64,000 nucleotides of DNA from NCBI RefSeq assembly GCF_040564635.1, contig NZ_CP159837.1, forward strand, positions 5,877,001 through 5,941,000, read 5' to 3'. The DNA is from Planktothricoides raciborskii GIHE-MW2 (GTDB lineage: Bacteria > Cyanobacteriota > Cyanobacteriia > Cyanobacteriales > Laspinemataceae). Shown here in pieces: positions 24,875-35,296 of this stretch. Each line of letters opens with the position of its first letter. Position 1 is the stretch's first letter. The translations under genes and the position numbers were made by a program. The notes beneath the pieces were generated by a model that did no database searches, was not told the DNA's origin, and saw only the letters and a list, made by a program, of their open reading frames with translations.

Positions 24875-25181
24875 ATATCTGATAAGATTTCCCCGGATTA
24901 TTTCCCATGATTGTAAGGCGATCGCACCTTAATTATTAGAGGCGCGATCGCTTTTTCATCTTCCATAAGGATAAAAGCCAACGTAAGCATTCAGGTATCA
25001 GCTTTCATCTGTCAGGAAATAGGAAACAGGAACGAGGTAATATAACCTCATAACCTCATAACCTCATCACCTCATCACCTTAATGGGGCAATAAGACAAT
25101 GGGGCAATTAATTGCCTTAAATTGCCCCAACAAAATCTCCTCAACCTCAAAATAATCCGTCAATTTTCGGTTTCAGAAAAT
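24875..25181. other. Convergent spacer crtR-tldE
   Basis: 307 bases, no gene. Holds the crtR terminator, an ACCTCATA/ACCTCATC octamer array at ~25035-25081, and a GGGGCAAT direct repeat near 25084-25130. Confidence 0.6.
24915..24956 (+). terminator. Putative terminator after crtR built from two GCGATCGC octamers
   Basis: AAGGCGATCGC (24915-24925) can pair with GCGATCGCTTT (24944-24954), followed by TTTT-like sequence. Loop is 18 bases. The two octamers that make the stem are the genome's iterated palindrome. Confidence 0.5.
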
Positions 25182-26519
25182 TTACTCACCCGTAATCGAG
25201 AGATTTTCCACCCAAACTCGCGGAGAAATGCCCCCAGGGGTCAGTTCGGCTTCCGCTTCTAAAAATACAATTGATTTGAGAAATTCCAGAAAATCTCCCG
25301 CCACCGTAGCGGATTCTATGCTGATTTTTTCGCCACCCTTAATTAACCAACCATCAAAGGGTAAAGAAAAAGACCCCTGCAAAGCTTGAACCCCCGCATG
25401 GAGTGCTTGCAAATCATCAATTAATACCACATTATCGGCGGTTTCTAGACTGTACTCTGTCTCTGGTGTTGCCCCACGGAAAACATGATAAAAATGGGGA
25501 CTGACCGTTACTTTCGCCCCAATATTCGCGTGTCCTGTGGGTTGAGCATTCATCCGTTTAGCCGTACCTGCACTATGAATAAAATTGCTCAAAATTCCCT
25601 CGGTAATTAGCGGGACTCGACGAGTAGGTGTTCCTTCCCCATCAAAGGTAGTAAAAGCCACATTATTCGGATGCAAGGGATCGTCACACACAGACAAGAA
25701 AGGAGAGGCAATTTGCTGCCCTAAGGACTCTGGGGTTGAAAGACTTTGTTTGTCTAAAATATTCTGGGCATTAAAGATATTAGAAAAGGCTCCCAAGAGA
25801 CTTAAAAAGGCTTCCGCCGAAAAAACTACGGTATATTTCCCCGATGGGATCTTTTCGTAGTTTAAGTGACTAATGGTTTTCTCTGCCGCTTCTTTAATGC
25901 AACCAGAAATATCCAGTTTGTCCAAGTGACTGCCGATCCGATAAGCCCCAGCACTGCGGGGTTTTTTGTCCGGTTGTTCGGTTTTGGTGTATAGGTAAAG
26001 GGAGGTATAAGAAGCCCCTTCTGCCCGAGCAGCCCCATCACTATTCAGATAAAATCTGTCAATGTCTCGTTGGGCTAATCCATTATAAGGAACACTGGCG
26101 ATCGCTTCGTGAGCCGCCAGCAATTCTTTCTCCGCCTTAATTAAAGTTTCGATCAACGTAGAAACCTGGACTTGTGGCATTTTGGCATCTTGTTTGGCCA
26201 AAGGCACTGTGGCTTCTGGACTAAAATCAGGCACATGTTCTGTGACCCCAAAAAAACTGGCTTCATAAGCCGTTTTTAAAGCTAATTCTAATCCTAATGG
26301 ATTCACATCTGTAGTGGAAGTAATCCCCATTGTATTCTGCTCATTCCAGACGCGCACCGTGACCCCAGAACGTTGGGAAGCTTTCACCTGTTTCGGTTCA
26401 CCATTGTCTACCTGCACGCTATTTTCATCCACGGCAGACCCGTAGATATCAAACTTTTTAATTCCTAGTCTTTTAGCAGTTTCTTGGGTTTGGGATGCTA
26501 GTTGATTAATCTCGATCAT
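25182..26519 (-). CDS. pmbA: TldE/PmbA, non-catalytic partner of TldD protease
   Basis: Subunit of the TldD/TldE heterodimer, which trims peptides during maturation of RiPP natural products such as microcin B17 and degrades unfolded peptides. From the ATG at 26519 the 445-residue protein begins MIEINQLASQTQETAKRLGI, a normal PmbA start. The open frame extends 88 codons upstream, but that part is a translation of simple repeats (PTNNQQPTPNN, FVLCYLLLVL) and is an artefact. Typical regions are LYLYTKTEQ, GKYTVVFSAEAF and PTGHANIGAKVTVSP near the C terminus. No HExxxH motif, as expected. Follows tldD. Confidence 0.92.
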   Translation of the reverse strand: MIEINQLASQTQETAKRLGIKKFDIYGSAVDENSVQVDNGEPKQVKASQRSGVTVRVWNEQNTMGITSTTDVNPLGLELALKTAYEASFFGVTEHVPDFSPEATVPLAKQDAKMPQVQVSTLIETLIKAEKELLAAHEAIASVPYNGLAQRDIDRFYLNSDGAARAEGASYTSLYLYTKTEQPDKKPRSAGAYRIGSHLDKLDISGCIKEAAEKTISHLNYEKIPSGKYTVVFSAEAFLSLLGAFSNIFNAQNILDKQSLSTPESLGQQIASPFLSVCDDPLHPNNVAFTTFDGEGTPTRRVPLITEGILSNFIHSAGTAKRMNAQPTGHANIGAKVTVSPHFYHVFRGATPETEYSLETADNVVLIDDLQALHAGVQALQGSFSLPFDGWLIKGGEKISIESATVAGDFLEFLKSIVFLEAEAELTPGGISPRVWVENLSITGE

Positions 26520-26529
26520 TGCTCTTTTT

Positions 26530-26790
26530 TTGGTACTTCTGTTGTTGGGTGTTGGTTGTTGGTTGTTGGTGGGTAGGAATTCTTTTGTTCGTTGTTGGTG
26601 GGTAGGGATTCTTTTGTTGGTTGTGGGTTTTTGGGTAGGGATTCTTTTGTTTTTGGTTTTTGGTTGTAAGTCAATCCTCAGTAAACGGTCATTGGTCATA
26701 ATAGCCAAAACAAAGAACAAAGAATAAAGAACCAACAACAAATAACAAAGAACAAATAACAAAGAACAAATAACAAAGAACAAAAGAAAA
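26530..26790. repeat. Low-complexity repeat spacer between tldD and tldE
   Basis: Arrays of TTGTTGGT/GGGTAGGGATTCTTTTGTT units (26535-26655) and AACAAAGAACAAATAACAAAG units (26705-26785). These heptamer-like arrays separate the two cooperating genes and create a long spurious upstream frame. Confidence 0.85.
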
Positions 26791-26801
26791 ATGAATTAAA
26801 A

Positions 26802-28274
26802 TTACCGTCCACCCACGGTAATCGAATCAACTTTAATATGAGGCTGTCCCACAGTGACATAAACGCTGCCACTGACCGACCCGCAAAAACCAGCGGCGAG
26901 TCCTAAATCTTTGGAACACATAGAAATTTTATTCATAATTTCCTTTGCTTCCCCGATCAAAGTTGCCCCTTTCAAGGGTTTGGTAATCTTGCCATTTTCA
27001 ATTAAATAGGCTTCATCAACCCCAAAATTAAATTGTCCGGTTGCCCCGACACTACCGCCGCCCATTTTTTTGCAGTAAATGCCCTTATCAATGGAGGCAA
27101 ATAAATCGTTAATTTCATAATCTCCGGGAGCAATATAAGTATTCCGCATCCGCGAAGCGGCAGCAAAGGCATAACTTTGGCGTCGTCCACTGCCGGTGCG
27201 CGGGTGTCCGGTGCGAATTGACCCGGTGCGATCGGCAATAAAGTTTTTCAGAATCCCATTCTCAATTAATAACGTGCGCTGAGTGGGCATTCCTTCGTCA
27301 TCCATATCAATGGTGCCAAAAGCATTTTCTGACAAGCCCTCATCCCAAGCGGTTAAACTTTCGTGGGCAATTTTTTCCCCTTTTTTGTCAATAAATGGCG
27401 TGGTTTTCCGTTCAATTTGCGTTGTTTCCAGCAGGTGTCCACAAGCTTCATGGAAAATCACACCGCCAAATTCATTGGCCATAATAATTGGATAAGTGCC
27501 GGATTCTACATAGTCCGCATAGAGCATTTTCCCCGCAGAATCGGCAATTTCATCCGCCAATACCTCAAAATTCCAATCCCGCAAAAAGTTGGGATCGCTG
27601 GTATCTCCCACCCGCTTATTGATCGAAGAACGATGGGCGCCATCGGCACAAAGTAGGTTGTATCCGACGGTTTGAGTCAGGCGAATGTCTCGAGCAAAAG
27701 TGCCATCACTGGAAGCCACTAACACTTCTTGCCAGTCCCGGAAATAAACCGCCCGTCGGGATTGAACGTGAGACGCTTTTTGTTTTAGTTTGGCATTCGC
27801 ATGGAGGAGAATATCGCTCATTTCACTCATGGGGCTACATTCGCTCAACCAGCCTTCTTTGCCTTTGAGGAGGGCATAGTCTCTGAGGGGTTCCAGGTTA
27901 ATTTCTGGGATATATGCATTTGGACTGGGTAGCTGTAGCCCTAAAATCGAAAGTCCTTTTTCTAGGGCTAATTTTAATCCGCTAAAAGATAAATCGTTGG
28001 TGCTGACGTAGCAATCAGCGGTGCCGCGAAATACCCGCACCCCGGCGCCGGTGGAAAGACGCGGGGAGATGCTGCTAATAATGTCGTCTTCGGCAAGGCA
28101 GTTAGTGTAGTTGGTTCTTTCGAGAAAAAATTCTACGAAGTCCGCCCCCGCTGCCCGTCCTAAGCCTAGGAGGGTGGCTAGGGGTGCTTGCCAGGTGGAG
28201 TCAAAGCGATCGCCTCTGGAGGTGTAATTGAGATTCGCTAATTCTTGGGAAATACGGGGAACCAGTGTTTGCAT
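26802..28274 (-). CDS. tldD: TldD metalloprotease
   Basis: Catalytic half of the TldD/TldE protease. The 490-residue protein has HEACGH (HExxxH zinc motif) in [19 protein letters not shown]. It also shows [18 protein letters not shown] and [20 protein letters not shown], all hallmarks of TldD. TldD narrows a channel so that only extended peptides reach the zinc site. The pair is presumably transcribed from upstream of 28274 through tldE across the repeat spacer. Length is normal (~480). Confidence 0.95.
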   Translation of the reverse strand: MQTLVPRISQELANLNYTSRGDRFDSTWQAPLATLLGLGRAAGADFVEFFLERTNYTNCLAEDDIISSISPRLSTGAGVRVFRGTADCYVSTNDLSFSGLKLALEKGLSILGLQLPSPNAYIPEINLEPLRDYALLKGKEGWLSECSPMSEMSDILLHANAKLKQKASHVQSRRAVYFRDWQEVLVASSDGTFARDIRLTQTVGYNLLCADGAHRSSINKRVGDTSDPNFLRDWNFEVLADEIADSAGKMLYADYVESGTYPIIMANEFGGVIFHEACGHLLETTQIERKTTPFIDKKGEKIAHESLTAWDEGLSENAFGTIDMDDEGMPTQRTLLIENGILKNFIADRTGSIRTGHPRTGSGRRQSYAFAAASRMRNTYIAPGDYEINDLFASIDKGIYCKKMGGGSVGATGQFNFGVDEAYLIENGKITKPLKGATLIGEAKEIMNKISMCSKDLGLAAGFCGSVSGSVYVTVGQPHIKVDSITVGGR

Positions 28275-29107
28275 GGGTAATTATTGTTTTTGATAGAATA
28301 GAACCACAACCGTCTATGGTTCCGGCTGTACTTGACAATTCTGTTTAATTGTTTAGTTTAGCAGATGTAAAGATATTTTGCGGACTGATTCAGCCATTTA
28401 GATACAAAGGATACAGGGAAAGATATTCTTACTGTCTTTTATCTCCTGTATGTGCTTTATGTCTTTTATCTCCTGTATGTGCTTTGTGGTCAGGGTAATT
28501 GGGGAGATAGACAAGGAGAAGTAAACCATTCACCTGGGAAATAAACACGCGATCGCCAAGGTAAATTAAGGTAAATTAAGGTAAATTAAGGTAAATTAAG
28601 GTAAATTCAAGTAAATTAAGGTAAATTGGTGACTGGGATTGGTAAATTAAATATGAGATTAAGTTGCTTTACTCAATATTCTAGCAAGAGAAATTTAAAT
28701 CAAGCCATTTCTCTTGATTTGATTGACTATTTATCAAAAAATTAATAATTTATATATGATTAATTATTTAAGTACGACCTTACTTACTCTGGCAGTGACC
28801 GAAGACCGAAATAGGATCTCGCTGGATGCAGCTTTATGCTATAGATTATATCTAATAATCAATTAGATACTTGATTTGAAAATAAACTAATTAAATGTAT
28901 ATCTCACCCGTTGACGACAAAGGTATGGTGGTAGCAAAACAAGGGATGGTGACTCAATTTACCGCTATACCAGAGTACAAATGAGTGAGATATGAGTGAA
29001 ATATGAGTGAAATATGAGTGAAATATGAGTGAAATATGAGTGAACGAATGCTATTAGTGGTAAAGCTTAATCCCTATAAGCTATAGATTATAAGGATTTA
29101 GATTAAA
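28275..29107. repeat. Gene-free spacer with two tandem arrays
   Basis: 833 bases without a plausible gene, between tldD and tRNA-Pro. A ~25-base direct duplication around TCTTTTATCTCCTGTATGTG occurs at ~28434-28483. GTAAATTAAG is repeated at 28561-28627 (about 6.7 copies). An 11-bp unit ATGAGTGAAAT recurs at 28981-29046 (about 6 copies). The middle is AT rich and featureless. Confidence 0.8.
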
Positions 29108-29181
29108 TCGGGATGACAGGATTTGAACCTGCGGCCCCCTCGTCCCGAACGAGGTGCGCTACCAAGCTGCGCTACATCCCG
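29108..29181 (-). tRNA. trnP: tRNA-Pro (anticodon CGG)
   Basis: The minus strand folds as a complete cloverleaf: acceptor CGGGATG/CATCCCG, D arm GCGC/GCGC with a TTGGTA loop, anticodon stem CCTCG/CGAGG with loop TTCGGGA (anticodon CGG, codon CCG), and T arm GCAGG TTCAAAT CCTGT. The discriminator is A; CCA is not encoded. 74 bases. Confidence 0.96.
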
Positions 29182-29268
29182 GAATTTTTTTTCAGCTTTT
29201 AGATTGTAACATATGATAGCCGATTTGGCTAGGATATTAATGACGTTATTTTTTAGGGAAACAAAAGG

Positions 29269-30156
29269 GTGACTGTAAAGCCAGACTGGTTAAGGGTTAA
29301 AGCGCCGCAGTGGCAGCGCGTGGGCAGCGTTAAAGAAATTTTACGGGATTTAAGGCTGAATAGTGTTTGTGAGGAAGCGTCTTGTCCCAATATGGGGGAG
29401 TGTTTTCACAACGGGACGGCAACTTTTCTGATTATGGGACCGGCTTGTACTCGTGCTTGTCCCTATTGTGATATTGATTTTGAGAAAAAACCTCAACCAT
29501 TAGATCCCACTGAACCCAAACGATTAGCTGAAGCAGTGCAGCGGATGAATCTTAGGCACGTGGTGATTACTTCGGTGAATCGAGATGATTTGCCAGATGG
29601 GGGGGCGGTTCAGTTTGTGCGGTGTATTGAAGAGATCCGCCTCGGTTCCCCAGGTACGACGATTGAGGTGTTAATTCCCGATCTCTGTGGGAATTGGGAT
29701 GCGTTGGAGTTGATTTTGCAGGCGCGTCCAGAGGTACTCAACCATAATACAGAAACAGTGCCTCGTCTCTATCGACGGGTGCGTCCTCAAGGGAATTATC
29801 AACGCACTTTGGATTTGTTAAAACAGGCTAGAACAATTGCTCCGGGAGTGTACACCAAATCTGGGATTATGGTGGGACTGGGAGAAACTGATGAGGAAGT
29901 TCAACAAGTGATGCGTGATTTGCGATCGGTGGATTGTGATATTTTGACCTTGGGTCAATATTTACAACCCAGTCCTAAGCATTTGCCGGTGGAGAGTTGG
30001 ATTCCACCAAGTCAATTTGAGTCTTGGAGAGAGTTTGGGGAATCTGTGGGTTTTTTACAGGTAGTGGCTTCTCCTTTAACTCGGAGTTCTTACCACGCTG
30101 AACAAGTTAGGGCGTTGATGGAACTTTATCCCAAATCAGCCCGGGTTGACGCTTAA
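29269..30156 (+). CDS. lipA: Lipoyl synthase
   Basis: Radical SAM enzyme that inserts two sulfur atoms into protein-bound octanoate, giving the lipoyl cofactor of pyruvate dehydrogenase and the glycine cleavage system. The auxiliary cluster [12 protein letters not shown] (Cys 34, 39, 45; Cx4Cx5C), the radical SAM motif CTRACPYC (60, 64, 67) and the terminal RSSYHA (the serine ligand) are all present. 295 residues, normal length. It starts at GTG 29269. Cyanobacteria often have two lipA copies; this may be one. gpsA follows after 20 bases, so the two may be co-transcribed. Confidence 0.96.
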   Translation: MTVKPDWLRVKAPQWQRVGSVKEILRDLRLNSVCEEASCPNMGECFHNGTATFLIMGPACTRACPYCDIDFEKKPQPLDPTEPKRLAEAVQRMNLRHVVITSVNRDDLPDGGAVQFVRCIEEIRLGSPGTTIEVLIPDLCGNWDALELILQARPEVLNHNTETVPRLYRRVRPQGNYQRTLDLLKQARTIAPGVYTKSGIMVGLGETDEEVQQVMRDLRSVDCDILTLGQYLQPSPKHLPVESWIPPSQFESWREFGESVGFLQVVASPLTRSSYHAEQVRALMELYPKSARVDA

Positions 30157-30176
30157 GTCTTGAGTGAGATGGGAAT

Positions 30177-31094
30177 ATGAAGCCAAAAACGTTGGCAATT
30201 TTAGGGGCAGGGGCTTGGGGAACTACCCTGGGGCAGCTTGTCAGAGAGAATGGCCATGAAGTGCGCTTGTGGTCGAGGCGATCGCCGGACAGTCTTGGGC
30301 AGGTTGTCGCCGGATCTGACATGATTTTGTCAGCGGTGTCGATGAAAGGAGTGACGGCAATTGTGGAGCAAATCCATGACTGTCGTCTTTCGGCAAATAC
30401 GATTCTGATTACGGCGACCAAAGGATTAGATCCCCTAACGACTTGTACCCCTTCCCAACTCTGGGAACAAGCGTTGGGCGATCGCCCCGTGGTGGTTCTG
30501 GCAGGTCCCAACTTGTCCAAAGAAATTCAACAAGGTTTACCTGCCGCTACGGTGGTAGCGAGTCACAATGTCACCGCCGCCCAACAAGTACAAGGGGTGT
30601 TTTCGTCCCCCAGTTTTCGGGTTTATACCAATTCAGATCCTTTAGGGGTGGAGTTGGGGGGGACTCTGAAAAATGTGATGGCGATCGCAGCGGGGGTCTG
30701 CGATGGTTTGGAACTAGGCACCAATGCAAAAGCGGCACTCTTGACGCGAGGGCTGGCGGAAATGATCCGCGTTGGCACCCATTGGGGCGCCCAAACAGAA
30801 ACCTTTTACGGTCTATCAGGATTGGGAGATTTATTGGCCACTTGTAATAGTCCTCTAAGTCGTAACTACCAAGTTGGCTATCAGCTAGGTCTGGGTAGAT
30901 CGCTCTCGGAAATTCTGGCTTCTTTAGAAGGCACTGCTGAAGGAGTGAATACTACTCAGGTATTGATTCAACGGGCGCAAGCGCAGAATATTTCTGTACC
31001 GATTTCTTATCAAGTTTACAAATTACTTCAAGGAGAGATTACCCCCAAAGCAGCGGTAGAGGCGTTAATGTTGCGAGACACTAAGCCAGAGTAG
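30177..31094 (+). CDS. gpsA: Glycerol-3-phosphate dehydrogenase [NAD(P)+]
   Basis: Reduces dihydroxyacetone phosphate to sn-glycerol 3-phosphate, the backbone of membrane lipids. The 305-residue protein opens with the Rossmann loop ILGAGAWGTTLGQL. It then shows TKGLDP, AGPNLSKEIQQGLPAATVVAS, the catalytic Lys region GGTLKNVMAIAAGVCDGL, and GLSGLGDLLATC with SRNYQVG for substrate binding. Length is slightly short of the ~330 usual, with no evident loss of core motifs. Separated by 20 bases from lipA. Confidence 0.95.
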   Translation: MKPKTLAILGAGAWGTTLGQLVRENGHEVRLWSRRSPDSLGQVVAGSDMILSAVSMKGVTAIVEQIHDCRLSANTILITATKGLDPLTTCTPSQLWEQALGDRPVVVLAGPNLSKEIQQGLPAATVVASHNVTAAQQVQGVFSSPSFRVYTNSDPLGVELGGTLKNVMAIAAGVCDGLELGTNAKAALLTRGLAEMIRVGTHWGAQTETFYGLSGLGDLLATCNSPLSRNYQVGYQLGLGRSLSEILASLEGTAEGVNTTQVLIQRAQAQNISVPISYQVYKLLQGEITPKAAVEALMLRDTKPE

Positions 31095-31112
31095 GATCGA
31101 TTGATTTAGTTT

Positions 31113-31967
31113 TTATGATGGATCTTCTGAGTTTTGTTGGCTGGGGTTGCGATTAGGTGACGGAGAAATAGACCGAGGCTCTTTTTTAGTTTGCCGATGA
31201 TTGCTATTGCCGCCCCACTGCATATCGATCTGAAATAAATTGCCGAGAGGATGAATTTGAAATCCTCTGTTTTTATATTTTTTGGGTAATAAGTTCTCTG
31301 GCACGGTACTTTGATTTCCATCGCGAATAATGGGGCGAAAGAATTTCAATCCCCGCAGCATTGCAATCGTCGCGCAGATGCTTTTGCAATTCTTAAATAA
31401 GATCGTATTTTTTACTAGGCTGATTTGTATAAGTTTCTATCTCATACTTTACCGATAATTCACCCAGTTATAAGTGTAATATGCGGGTGGATCTGGTAAA
31501 AAATAAGGAGTTGTTTCTGCCGCATCATTGACAACTTCAGAGACTTTTTGCCACGGCACATCATACCCAAAATTGACGTTAATGGTAAGTGCTACCGGAA
31601 TGTTGTGATCTCCCATGGGTGCATTGTAATTGAAGATGTTCGTGGAAAGTAAGTTAGAGTTGGGCAAGGTGACAATCACATTATCATCGGTGAGAATGCG
31701 TGTGACTAAAAGAGATTTTTCGATCGCATCCCCTTGAGTATCTTCAACTTCAATGCGATCGCCGATTTGAAATGCCCTAGTATAGATTAAAATAATCCCG
31801 GCAACAGCATTGGATAGTGCGGCAGAAGACCCCAAAGAAAAGAGCACTCCTAGAAACAGAGAAACCCATTGAAAAGCAGGAGAACCAAATCCAGGAAAAT
31901 AAGGCGCACCCATGACCAAAGCTAGGGCAATAATCCCCAATTCCACCAATCTATAAGTCGGTTATGC
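31113..31967 (-). pseudogene. Decayed MscS-family channel gene, C-terminal part
   Basis: Fragments of one mechanosensitive channel are readable in order on the minus strand. Frame A (31949-31449) has the pore and beta domain (SLGSSAALSNAVAGIILIYTRAFQIGDRIE). After VNYR a one-base loss ends it, but the next frame continues YEIETYTNQPSKKYDLI, hits a TAA, and goes on ELQKHLRDDCNAAGIEILSP. A second one-base loss then moves to IRDGNQSTVPENLLPKKY, the conserved MscS tail of cyanobacteria. Two frameshifts and one nonsense codon lie within ~120 bases. Upstream of 31967 the frame is closed and the membrane segments before the pore helix are missing. Clear pseudogene. Confidence 0.85.
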
Positions 31968-32392
31968 CCAGCATAAAATACAGGAAAATAAATTCTTTAT
32001 TTACTAATTTTAGTAAAAATAAATTTAGAAAAACGGAGGCCATAATAACTAAATAATACAATTGGACTAATGAAAAAAAATAGGAACATAATTTATCATC
32101 TAAAGCTTATATTTTATAATATTTAATATTTTTATGCAAAAAATATATTAAATAAAATTAATAACAAAATCCAGTATTTAATTGATTTAAACTTGGTAAT
32201 AAAAGAAGAAAATAAGGTGATAAAATCGCTTATGATTAAATATACTTTTTTTATTTAATGGCGAATTATATTCACTATAATAGCGAGATAATGAATTTAT
32301 TTTGCGCGATGAAGCTTTAATTAAAAATGATAATATAATGAAAATTATCAATGATTGTGTAAGCGATCGCCAGTCGATAATTCAAGCGATTA

Positions 32393-32911
32393 TCATTGAT
32401 AGTTAGGGATAGTTAGGGATGAAATTTTTTTCCAGGTTTGATTCAACCAGGTATCGCTAGAAAGGCTTTTCGGTTCACTGCCTAAGCTGGTTTTTTGTCG
32501 ATAGTCTTTAAAAAATTCTTGAATTTTTTGTAAATAAATATAACTTAATTCTCTGGGAGTAGTGTTAGCGGCTTTGGCGTCTTCCTCCGTGATTTCGGTA
32601 ATGATGGTACTCCCATAAAAAATGACCATCGTTTTCCCTCGTTCTCCCACTTGCAGGGACTCAATGGGCATTAAAGTATCCTTAGCGAACAGTTCTACCT
32701 GTTTGGCGATTTTCTGCGATCGCTGTTCTGGGGAGATCCCCTGAACCGTGTTCGGAATCTCAAATAATGAGTAACCTTCCACCATCACTGGCAATCCCTG
32801 GATTTGACGATCTGAGGTATCCGGTGGTTGAGATCCAGCTAAGGTGGGCGCTGAGACGATTAAACAGGTGATTAAAGCCAGAGCGACCAGTGCTTGCCAG
32901 TATTTTTTCAT
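32393..32911 (-). pseudogene. Probable N-terminal remnant of the same MscS-type gene
   Basis: A 172-residue frame with a Sec signal peptide (YWQALVALALITCLIVSAPTLAG) and a small periplasmic-type domain. Segments such as VEGYSLFEIPNTVQGISPEQR, EITEEDAKAANTTPRELSYIYLQKIQEFF resemble the N-terminal domain that precedes the membrane segments in cyanobacterial MscS proteins. It ends in a stop where membrane helices should begin. Orientation and order match the decayed C-terminal part at 31113-31967, and 31968-32392 (425 bases) is AT rich without readable protein. It may still be expressed as a secreted stub; alternatively it is an independent small exported protein. Confidence 0.6.
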
Positions 32912-32999
32912 AGGAAAGTCAAAAAATTAGGCTATAATTACCTCTCGAATGAGCAAGTTTTGTCAAGGTTGCTAATTTATCTCCATCAAGCTGACTAAA

Positions 33000-33206
33000 A
33001 TGAGTGAATTTAACCAAAAACCTAAATCATATGCTTTAGAGAATCTAGAAAATATGATTCTTGAGAGTTTCAATTTTCATCAAAATGACAAGGAAGATGA
33101 ATTTAATCGGTTGCCGGAGATTTTAGTCGCTCCTGACCTGTTAAAAATGCGCGATCGCATGAGCCAATTAGAAAAAGAATTTTTTGGCATTTTCACGAAT
33201 GGATAA
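33000..33206 (+). CDS. Small hypothetical protein, 68 residues
   Basis: A short acidic frame, MSEFNQKPKSYALENLENMI at the N terminus and PDLLKMRDRMSQLEKEFFGIF at the C terminus, probably mostly helical. It contains a GCGATCGC octamer, as do genuine genes here, and starts 88 bases from the divergent gene at 32911. No recognised domain and no strong ribosome-binding site. May be real; cannot be assigned. Confidence 0.45.
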   Translation: MSEFNQKPKSYALENLENMILESFNFHQNDKEDEFNRLPEILVAPDLLKMRDRMSQLEKEFFGIFTNG

Positions 33207-34633
33207 AAAATTAATTTCTTAGAGATATTAAATAATCTTCGATGATTTTTCAGCAATTAGAAGCTATTAAAGCCAAAATACAGTAAATTAAAAGTGGCAT
33301 TATTAGTAATAAACTAAACACCATTATTATCGTCAAAAATAAATAAATTCAAGCAATTAACATTGCCTAACTATTAAATACCACTATTTATTAAATACAG
33401 GAAAAAATCCTGAATAAAACCAGATATAACTGCCATAAATTTTTAGTATAATTTTAATATTATATCGATATTTAACAAAACTTTAGAAATAAAGTGTCAA
33501 AAAACTATGACAAAAACTCTATTTAATCGAGAAAAAAAATAAAATATATTCGCATTAGAGTAATTTTTTCCAGATATAACATTCAAACAGTATCACATAA
33601 ACTGCAAATAATTAAGTCAAAAATTAAGTTTGGTAAACTTTGGGAAAACGTCAGTCCCCTGAATGCTCTTCAGACTTTAAACTCCAGGAATTGATGAGAA
33701 ATTTATGAGAAAATTTTCCTATGGGAGAGATCCACCTAGATCGTAACGAGATCGAGAAGGAAGATCGATGCATAAAAAATGCGCTCGTAAAATGCAAAAA
33801 TAAATATAAAATCATCATTTTTGCTGCCTTGGTTTGCTCAAGTTGCTCCGCAAAAATGGACAGGGGAGAAGGAAAAAAATAGGACAGGGACGTAGCAGTA
33901 CAACTATACAGAGGCAACGGAACAATGGAGCCCGATTCCTAAATCATCAATCTGGTAGTGGCGATCGAGGTACTGCCGAAAAATAACCGGGGGAAGGGGG
34001 GATTTAAAAGATTAAGGAGGCGATCGCAGCGGAATTACCTAACTTTTATTTATGTATAAATTAACGTTTATAAATAAAAATTATTAAAAGTAAATTATGA
34101 TTGTCTCTCTTATGGCCGACCGCGCTCATGCTGCCTCAGTCAGGAGTCGTCTAGCCTGATGTTAACACTTCAACAATCCGACTCGGTTTTAATATTTCAT
34201 TTCTCAAGAGGGAATGCTTTATCTATACCTATTGAACTGAATCGCATCGGCTATTTTTCGCACATATGGATTTAGACTATAGATAAGTAAAAGCACCCCC
34301 AGGGTATGTTGTCCAACGGATTCACCGGATGGAGATAGCTTGACTGAGTGCTAATTTGGGAAAAGAGTTCTATTGCTTTTAACAGTTAGATAGCTTGATC
34401 GAGGATGAAAAACTGGGGTAAGTTAGCGTCCACCATAAATCTATCAGATAGATTCGCCGTTTACTATATCAATCTCGATCAACCTATGTTAGTATGTTGG
34501 CGGTTATATAAGAAGACTGGCTAATTCCTGATAATTGCTAAGTGGCTTATATAGTGAGTTGCCTAGATTCGATCTAGATATTCTGAGTCAAAAAAACCGA
34601 GGCAACTTATATAGAATAGGAGGAAGAATCAAG
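33207..34633. other. 1.4-kb gene-free AT-rich region upstream of the coiled-coil gene
   Basis: No convincing gene on either strand; the longest frame (33651-33917, minus) has no coding character. The first 400 bases are extremely AT rich. The last ~90 bases hold two structures: CTAGATTCGATCTAG (34563-34577, hairpin) within a larger pairing AGTTGCC/GGCAACT (34557-34563 with 34601-34607), flanked by direct repeats CTTATATAG. This looks like a long 5' leader of the gene at 34634. Confidence 0.5.
34618..34624 (+). promoter_or_regulatory. Strong ribosome-binding site of the coiled-coil gene
   Basis: AGGAGGA lies nine bases before ATG 34634, selecting that start over the in-frame ATG at 34535, whose extension (MLSGLYSELPRF) runs through the leader structures. 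Confidence 0.8.
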
Positions 34634-35296
34634 ATGACTAACAACCAACCAGATTTAGGTCAAGGTTTTAACAACATTGAACAAATCCGTGAGCTTTTAT
34701 TCGGCACTCAAATGAAACAGGTGAGTAGTCGATTAGATAGTCTGGAAGCTGCACTAAAAGAGCAAAAAGAAGAGACAGAAAAGCGGCTTTTTGTTTTGAG
34801 AATAGAAACCGATAAAAGCTTACAAAAATTGCAAGAATCTCTGTCCACAGAACTTCAGACTTATATGCGGACTTTAAGTGAAGAACTTAAGGCCATAAAA
34901 GAGAAAGGTATTAAAGATAAAGACGAAATCGACGAACAAATTGAAAGCATTAGTAAGCGGCTTTCGAGTAATGTTGCTAATCTGGATGAAGCAATTGATA
35001 AGCAAACGCGATCGCTGCGGGATGATGTCCTGTCGAGTCATAAAAAGCTTCAGGGCGATCTGATTCATATGAAAAAGCAGTTGTTGGAAAACTTTGAAAA
35101 ACGCTTATCAACTTTAGGTTCTAGCAAAGTGAGTCGAGAAGATATCGCTGATATGTTTTTTGAGATTGTGCTAAAACTTAAAGGACCGGAACAACTTCAG
35201 CTAAAAGGAACTGAATTCCCCTCCACTTGGGAAGAAGAAAATACCTCAAGCAAATCTGAGTATCTCTTGCTGGAAGAATCTCAGGGTAATGGTTAA
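34634..35296 (+). CDS. Coiled-coil hypothetical protein upstream of OmpA-type gene
   Basis: A 220-residue charged protein: MTNNQPDLGQGFNNIEQIRE, then a long heptad-rich region (~30-170) with many Glu, Lys and Leu (DSLEAALKEQKEETEKRLF, LDEAIDKQTRSLRDDVLSS), then a short C-terminal helix DIADMFFEIVLKLKGPEQ. No membrane segment or signal peptide. It probably forms a cytoplasmic coiled-coil. It is followed on the same strand by the BON-OmpA gene (288 bases later) and a second coiled-coil gene, suggesting a functional set linked to the envelope. I do not know a named family. Confidence 0.75.
   Translation: MTNNQPDLGQGFNNIEQIRELLFGTQMKQVSSRLDSLEAALKEQKEETEKRLFVLRIETDKSLQKLQESLSTELQTYMRTLSEELKAIKEKGIKDKDEIDEQIESISKRLSSNVANLDEAIDKQTRSLRDDVLSSHKKLQGDLIHMKKQLLENFEKRLSTLGSSKVSREDIADMFFEIVLKLKGPEQLQLKGTEFPSTWEEENTSSKSEYLLLEESQGNG

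Noticed and set aside
26520-26783. 88-residue N-terminal extension of TldE with a hydrophobic start
   Set aside because: It translates AACAAAGAAC and TTGTTGG arrays; the family start is ATG 26519.
27145-27170. Possible further copy of the GCATCCGC repeat inside tldD
   Set aside because: The encoded [10 protein letters not shown] is conserved TldD sequence, so the likeness to the repeat is coincidental.
28561-29046. Direct repeats resembling a CRISPR array or an origin
   Set aside because: Units are 10-11 bp with no unique spacers and no DnaA-box clusters; they are simple tandem repeats.
33651-33917. 88-residue minus-strand frame in the 1.4-kb silent region
   Set aside because: Serine- and phenylalanine-rich random-looking translation, no ribosome-binding site, no GCGATCGC bias.
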